The notes under the pieces were generated by a model. It was not told the origin of the DNA, did not search any database, and worked only from the letters and a program-made list of their open reading frames with translations. From positions 35,008 to 99,007 of the forward strand of contig JAUYPV010000161.1 in assembly GCA_030697555.1 (NCBI GenBank): a stretch of DNA of 64,000 nt. The letters run 5' to 3'. The first letter of the stretch is position 1, and the number at the start of each line of letters is the position of its first letter. The translations under genes and the position numbers were made by a program. This DNA comes from Hyphomonadaceae bacterium (GTDB lineage Bacteria > Pseudomonadota > Alphaproteobacteria > Caulobacterales > Hyphomonadaceae). This document shows positions 59,943 through 64,000 of the stretch, one piece after another.

Positions 59943-60644
59943 ATGCGTTTCGTACCTGTCGCCGCCCTGTTTCTCGCAGCCGCCCCGGCCGCATTCGCCC
60001 AGCAGAGCGAGACAGCGCGTCTGCGCGATTGCATCGACAAGATCGACAAGGATGCCGAGGGCGCCTACTCGGACGCGCTCACCTGGCTTGGGCAGGGAAG
60101 CCGTCCGGCGGCGCGTCATTGCGCGGCGCTCGCCCTCATCGCGCTGGGACAGGAAGAGGAAGGCGCCGCCCGCCTCGAGGAACTCGCCAACGCCAAGGAC
60201 GGGGGCACGCTCGATGCCCGCGCCGTCTATCTCGCCCAGTCCGGCAACGCCTGGCTGCTGGCCAAGCGACCGGAAGCGGCGATCCTCACGTTCACCAACG
60301 CCATCAAGCTGAAGCCGCAGGACGCCGCGCTGCGCAAGGATCTCGCGCGCGCCCACATCACGCTGAAGCACTGGGAGGAGGCGGGCGAGGAACTCAACAC
60401 CGCGCTCAGCCTTTCGCCGGGCGATGGCGAGGCGCTGCGCATGCGGGCGATGGTCCTGCTCAACATGGATCGCCTGCAGGAGGCCTGGGAGGATGTCGAG
60501 CTGGCGCTGAAATTCGCACCGAAGGATGTCGAGGCCGTCGTCGTGCGCGGCGACATCCGCGAGGCCATGCGTAACAAGGGCATGCGCGATCCCACCGGCA
60601 TCGACGACGCCGTGGACGCGCGTCCAGTGATCGTCGGGAACTAA
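59943..60644 (+). CDS. Exported TPR protein
   Basis: A 233-residue protein with signal peptide (FLAAAPAAFAQQ) and about four tetratricopeptide repeats from residue 40 on, for instance AILTFTNAIKLKPQDAALRK and WEEAGEELNTALSLSPGDGE. It should be a periplasmic scaffold or part of an envelope complex. The ATG at 59943 begins the signal peptide; an upstream in-frame ATG at 59892 gives an extra leader. The end of the gene carries a short direct repeat that duplicates the stop region. It converges with mtgA. Confidence 0.8.
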   Translation: MRFVPVAALFLAAAPAAFAQQSETARLRDCIDKIDKDAEGAYSDALTWLGQGSRPAARHCAALALIALGQEEEGAARLEELANAKDGGTLDARAVYLAQSGNAWLLAKRPEAAILTFTNAIKLKPQDAALRKDLARAHITLKHWEEAGEELNTALSLSPGDGEALRMRAMVLLNMDRLQEAWEDVELALKFAPKDVEAVVVRGDIREAMRNKGMRDPTGIDDAVDARPVIVGN

Positions 60645-60660
60645 GGCATCGTCGGGAACT
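60630..60660 (+). repeat. 13-bp direct repeat over the TPR gene stop
   Basis: ATCGTCGGGAACT occurs at 60630-60642 and again at 60648-60660, each followed by a stop codon in its own context (TAA, then TGA). It appears to be a small tandem duplication of the 3' end. Confidence 0.7.
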
Positions 60661-60665
60661 GAGCG

Positions 60666-61526
60666 CTACTTTCCGACCACGCAGTTGTCGAGGCCGTCGC
60701 GCTTTACCATCGCCATCAGCGACTGGATCTGCCGGCCGCGCCGTCCCGAAGCGTAGCTGCCGTCGACCTTCCACACATTTGGGTTGGGCAGAACGGCGGC
60801 GAGCGCCGCCGCCTGGCGTGGCGTGAGGTTCTTCGAGGAGATGCCGAAGCGCTCCTGCGCCGCCTGCTCGACGCCATAGATGCCGTCGCCCCATTCGGCG
60901 ACGTTGAGATACGTCTCCATGATGCGCGGCTTGGTCCACATCTGCTCGACCAGCACGGTGAAATAGGCTTCTGCGCCCTTGCGCATCCAGCCGCCGCCAT
61001 TGAACAGGAACACGTTCTTCGCGGTCTGCTGCGAGATCGTCGACGCGCCGCGCAGCTTGCGCCCGCGTTCCGCCGCCTCGAGCGCCTTGTTGATTTCCTT
61101 CACGTCGAAGCCGTCATGCGCGCAGAACGCCTGGTCCTCGGCGGCGATGACCGCGCGCACGACGTGCGGTGAGACATTCTTGAGAGCGACCCACTCGCGG
61201 CGCACTTCGACGCCCTTCATGGCGGTGCCGGCCATATTGAATGTCGGCGGCGGGCCGGTCCAGCCGAAGGTGAAGGCGGCGCCGACACTGAGGACGAGAA
61301 ACGCCACCGCCGCGATCACGCCCCACTTGAAGAAGAACACGATGATGCGCCGCCACAGCGGCGGGCCGTCCGGCTGCCCGGGTTGCGCGCTCACGCCGGC
61401 GCGGAAACGGCCGAGCATTCCACCGCCCGAGCCGGCCTGCTCCTCACGGTCGAACAGCATGTCGTCAGGCGCCGAGCTCATGTCGACACGATCATCAGGG
61501 CCTGGCTTGTCCGGCTGGTCCAGCAT
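60666..61526 (-). CDS. mtgA: Monofunctional peptidoglycan transglycosylase
   Basis: A 286-residue GT51 enzyme that polymerises lipid II into glycan strands at the inner membrane. An N-terminal cytoplasmic part of about 45 residues with acidic and Gly-rich sequence precedes one membrane helix (KWGVIAAVAFLVLSVGAAF). Catalytic motifs follow: VIAAEDQAFCAHDGFDVKEI (catalytic Glu), GASTISQQTAKNVFL and YLNVAEWGDGIYGVEQAAQE. The ATG at 61526 follows GAGGA and lies inside the 3' end of queG (32-base overlap), so the two are co-expressed. Confidence 0.92.
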   Translation of the reverse strand: MLDQPDKPGPDDRVDMSSAPDDMLFDREEQAGSGGGMLGRFRAGVSAQPGQPDGPPLWRRIIVFFFKWGVIAAVAFLVLSVGAAFTFGWTGPPPTFNMAGTAMKGVEVRREWVALKNVSPHVVRAVIAAEDQAFCAHDGFDVKEINKALEAAERGRKLRGASTISQQTAKNVFLFNGGGWMRKGAEAYFTVLVEQMWTKPRIMETYLNVAEWGDGIYGVEQAAQERFGISSKNLTPRQAAALAAVLPNPNVWKVDGSYASGRRGRQIQSLMAMVKRDGLDNCVVGK

Positions 61527-62637
61527 CCCATTCCTCACACACGTCGGGATCGGCTTCGACGCTTTGTCGACACACACGTTCAGTTTCAAAGGCAGGGGGA
61601 GAGAGTATGCCCAGCGCCCAGATGGCGGCGCCCCGCACGATCGGCGAGGCGTCGTCCAATCGCTGGATACACACATCCTTGAGTCGCGGCGACCCCGAAT
61701 TTCCAATGGCGATCATCACATTTCGGATGAACCGGTCCCGGCCGATCCGCTTGATCGGGGAGCCCGCAAAAACCTCACGGAAACCAGCGTCGTCGAGTTG
61801 GGCCAGATCGTTCAGCAAGGGCGCGGTGAGCTCGGGCCTGGGATGAAAGGCCGCATCCTTTGCCGCCTGGGCGAACTTGTTCCACGGGCAGACGGCCAGA
61901 CAGTCGTCGCAGCCATAGATGCGATTGCCCATGGCGCGGCGGAACTCGCGCGGGATCGGCCCTTTGAGTTCGATGGTCAGGTACGAGATGCAGCGCCGCG
62001 CATCGAGCTGGTAGGGCGCGGGGAAGGCGTTGGTCGGGCAGATGTCGAGACAGGCGCGGCAGCTTCCGCAGGAGTCCTCTGCCGTAGAGTCAGGCTCAAG
62101 CTCCGCGCTGGTCAGCATGACGCCGAGGAAAAGCCAGGAGCCAAAGTCGCGGCTGACGAGGTTCGTGTGCTTGCCCTGCCAGCCGAGGCCCGAGCGCTCC
62201 GCGAGCGGCTTTTCCATCAGCGGCGCCGTGTCGACGAAGATCTTCACCTCGTGCCCGGTGTCCGCCGCGAAGCCGGACGCAAGCCGCCTCAGCCGCTTCT
62301 TCAGCACGTCATGATAGTCGGCGTTCGATGCATAGACCGAAACCGTTGCGCGCTCGGTATGAGTGAGCGACGTCAGCGGGTCGTGTCCGGGTCCGTAGTT
62401 GAGCCCGACGACCAGCGCCGACTTCGCTTCGGGCCACATCGCCGTCGGGTGAGCGCGGCACGTCGCCGTCTCCGCCATCCATCCCATGTCGCCGTGGCGT
62501 CCTTCGGCGATGAACTCCGCGAGTCGACCGCCCGCCGCCCACGCCTCGTCCGCCCGCGCAATCCGCGCGGCGTCGAAGCCGAGCGCGCGCGCGCGCGCCT
62601 TGAGGTCGGTTTCCAGCATGGTCGTGGCGGCAGGCAC
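61495..62637 (-). CDS. queG: Epoxyqueuosine reductase
   Basis: A 380-residue QueG that reduces epoxyqueuosine to queuosine in tRNA, using cobalamin and two 4Fe-4S clusters. It has the N-terminal DUF1730 part, the cluster motifs CGSCRACLDICPTNAF and CDDCLAVCPWNKF, and a C-terminal HEAT-like segment (RNVMIAIGNSGSPRLKDVCI). The start is GTG at 62637 with GGAAA ahead, or ATG at 62619. It overlaps mtgA downstream. Confidence 0.95.
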   Translation of the reverse strand: MPAATTMLETDLKARARALGFDAARIARADEAWAAGGRLAEFIAEGRHGDMGWMAETATCRAHPTAMWPEAKSALVVGLNYGPGHDPLTSLTHTERATVSVYASNADYHDVLKKRLRRLASGFAADTGHEVKIFVDTAPLMEKPLAERSGLGWQGKHTNLVSRDFGSWLFLGVMLTSAELEPDSTAEDSCGSCRACLDICPTNAFPAPYQLDARRCISYLTIELKGPIPREFRRAMGNRIYGCDDCLAVCPWNKFAQAAKDAAFHPRPELTAPLLNDLAQLDDAGFREVFAGSPIKRIGRDRFIRNVMIAIGNSGSPRLKDVCIQRLDDASPIVRGAAIWALGILSPPAFETERVCRQSVEADPDVCEEWDAGPAGQARP

Positions 62638-62772
62638 GCTGTTTCCTATAGTCCCGGTCGGACGGGGTCTTCCACTTTTGCTGCCTAAAGATTAGGCAGG
62701 CATTCTGGCGGCAGGAAGCGGGCCCGTGAAGCTGCTTCACAGGGATCAGGGTCCGGCTACCACTGGGGCGGC

Positions 62773-64000
62773 ATGTACAACGAAATGTTCGCAGACGACC
62801 GGTCGGTTCGCGCGCCTTACGACAAGGTCGCCGAATGGATCAACGCCGCCGGCGTCGACCTCCTCAAGCTCCGCCAGAACGAGGCCGAGGCGATCTTCCG
62901 CAAGATCGGCATCACGTTCGCCGTCTACGGCGAGGGCGGCGACCCCGAGCGCCTCATCCCGTTCGACCTCATCCCCCGCGTCTTCGGCGCGTCCGAGTGG
63001 CGCAAGCTCTCGCGCGGCATCAAGCAGCGCAGCCGCGCGCTCAACGCCTTCCTCTATGACGTCTACCACCGCGGCGAGATCCTGCGTGCCGGCGTCATCC
63101 CCGAAGAGCTGGTCTACCAGAACGAGGCCTTCCTGCCGGACATGATCGGCGTCGATCCGCCGGGCAAGGTCTACAGCCACATCGTCGGCGTCGACATCGT
63201 GCGCACCGACGGCAACAGCTTCCAGGTTCTCGAGGATAATTGCCGCACGCCCTCGGGCGTCTCCTACATGCTTGAGAACCGCGAGATCATGATGCGGATG
63301 TTCCCGCAGCTCTTCCAGGCCGGCATCGTCGAAGCGGTCGACAGTTATCCTGTGCAGCTCAAGAAGACGCTGCAGGAAGTCGCTCCCATCAAGTGCGACG
63401 ACGATCCGACCGTGGTGCTGCTGACGCCGGGCTCGCTCAACTCCGCCTACTACGAGCACTCCTTCCTCGCCGACCTCATGGGCATCGAACTCGTCGAGCC
63501 GCAGGACCTCTTCGTCGAGAACGGCCTCTGCTGGATGCGCACCACACGCGGGCCGCAGCGCGTTGACGTCATCTACCGCCGCATCGACGACACCTACATC
63601 GATCCGCTGACCTTCAAGGCGGACTCGCTTCTCGGCATCCCCGGCATCTTCAACGTCTACCGTTCGGGCGGCGTCACGCTCTGCTCGGCCCCCGGCTCGG
63701 GCGTCGCGGACGACAAGGCGATCTATGTCTTCGTGCCCGAGATGATCAAATTCTACCTCGGTGAAAAGCCCATACTCGACAACGTGCCGACCTGGCGCTG
63801 CTCCGCGCCGGACGATCTCTCCTACGTCCTCGCCAATCTCAAGGACCTTGTCGTCAAGCGCGTCCATGGTTCGGGCGGCTACGGCATGCTGATCGGCCCG
63901 CACGCGGCGAAAAAAGAAATCGAAGCCTTCCGCGCCAAGATCAAGGCGAACCCGTCCGAGTTCATCGCCCAGCCGACGCTCGATCTTTCCACCGCCCCCA
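62773..64000 (+). CDS. Circularly permuted type 2 ATP-grasp protein, cut by window edge
   Basis: At least 409 residues, open to the right edge. It starts MYNEMFADDRSVRAPYDKVA and has FAVYGEGGDPERLIPFDLIP, RALNAFLYDVYHRGEILRAG, LEDNCRTPSGVSYMLENREI and KRVHGSGGYGMLIGP near the edge, all characteristic of the COG2308 circularly permuted ATP-grasp family. These proteins usually occur with alpha-E domain, transglutaminase-like and Ntn-hydrolase genes, likely peptide-ligase systems, and I expect those partners just beyond the edge. The function is not settled. The ATG at 62773 is the first of the family start; its ribosome binding site is weak. Confidence 0.88.
   Translation, partial: MYNEMFADDRSVRAPYDKVAEWINAAGVDLLKLRQNEAEAIFRKIGITFAVYGEGGDPERLIPFDLIPRVFGASEWRKLSRGIKQRSRALNAFLYDVYHRGEILRAGVIPEELVYQNEAFLPDMIGVDPPGKVYSHIVGVDIVRTDGNSFQVLEDNCRTPSGVSYMLENREIMMRMFPQLFQAGIVEAVDSYPVQLKKTLQEVAPIKCDDDPTVVLLTPGSLNSAYYEHSFLADLMGIELVEPQDLFVENGLCWMRTTRGPQRVDVIYRRIDDTYIDPLTFKADSLLGIPGIFNVYRSGGVTLCSAPGSGVADDKAIYVFVPEMIKFYLGEKPILDNVPTWRCSAPDDLSYVLANLKDLVVKRVHGSGGYGMLIGPHAAKKEIEAFRAKIKANPSEFIAQPTLDLSTAP

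Overview
The window is about 64 kb of high-GC, gene-dense chromosome from a Gram-negative bacterium. The infC-rpmI-rplT-pheS-pheT order, FixK/FNR-type sites, a TonB-dependent receptor with a neighbouring peptidase, many lipoproteins, RND and MacAB pumps and several uncharacterised exported families suggest an alphaproteobacterium, perhaps of the Caulobacterales/Hyphomonadaceae type. This placement comes from gene content only. I see no rRNA, tRNA, CRISPR array, prophage or insertion sequence. Most starts were set by ribosome binding sites, and several genes start with TTG or GTG.

1-5.3 kb: the first 32 codons of a PAS-type sensor run off the left edge. Next come a remnant of an exported protein family, two paralogous membrane proteins (DUF6644-like), a cytochrome c lipoprotein and a serine hydrolase. 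Two FixK/FNR-like boxes lie here, which suggests oxygen control. 5.3-9 kb: a PhoD-type phosphatase, an AraC/GyrI regulator and a VOC protein, the latter two bracketed by 52-bp direct repeats. 9-20 kb: an RND pump with its adaptor, divergent from a TonB-dependent receptor followed by an M14 carboxypeptidase lipoprotein and another lipoprotein; then an alpha/beta hydrolase. 20-28 kb: a VOC protein, a structured repeat region, an ACE-like M2 peptidase, and a complete MacA-MacB-TolC type export operon whose adaptor carries a glycine-rich insertion.

28-34 kb holds the most unusual set: an ABC-ATPase homologue with all its nucleotide-binding motifs eroded, an EAL protein with a degenerate GGDEF domain, a periplasmic cupredoxin, a DUF3034 outer-membrane protein and an exported truncated haemoglobin. 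I read the last four as a possible periplasmic gas/redox to c-di-GMP module. 34-41 kb: a type-B carboxylesterase, then a uronate catabolism locus (kduI-kduD-kdgK, a LacI regulator and a secreted GH43 enzyme) with a shared palindromic operator. 41-49 kb: small DUF6152-like exported proteins (one neighbour frameshifted), an acyl-CoA dehydrogenase, DUF805, fumarase C, a 2OG-Fe(II) oxygenase, RusA and an intact copy of the exported family whose remnant lies at the left end.

49-64 kb is mostly housekeeping: glycosyltransferases, pheT-pheS-rplT-rpmI, an I78 inhibitor lipoprotein lying between rpmI and infC, infC itself (possibly with an ATC start), GT9/GT4 enzymes, a hydrolase, an SDR, a TPR protein, MtgA, QueG and a circularly permuted ATP-grasp protein cut by the right edge.
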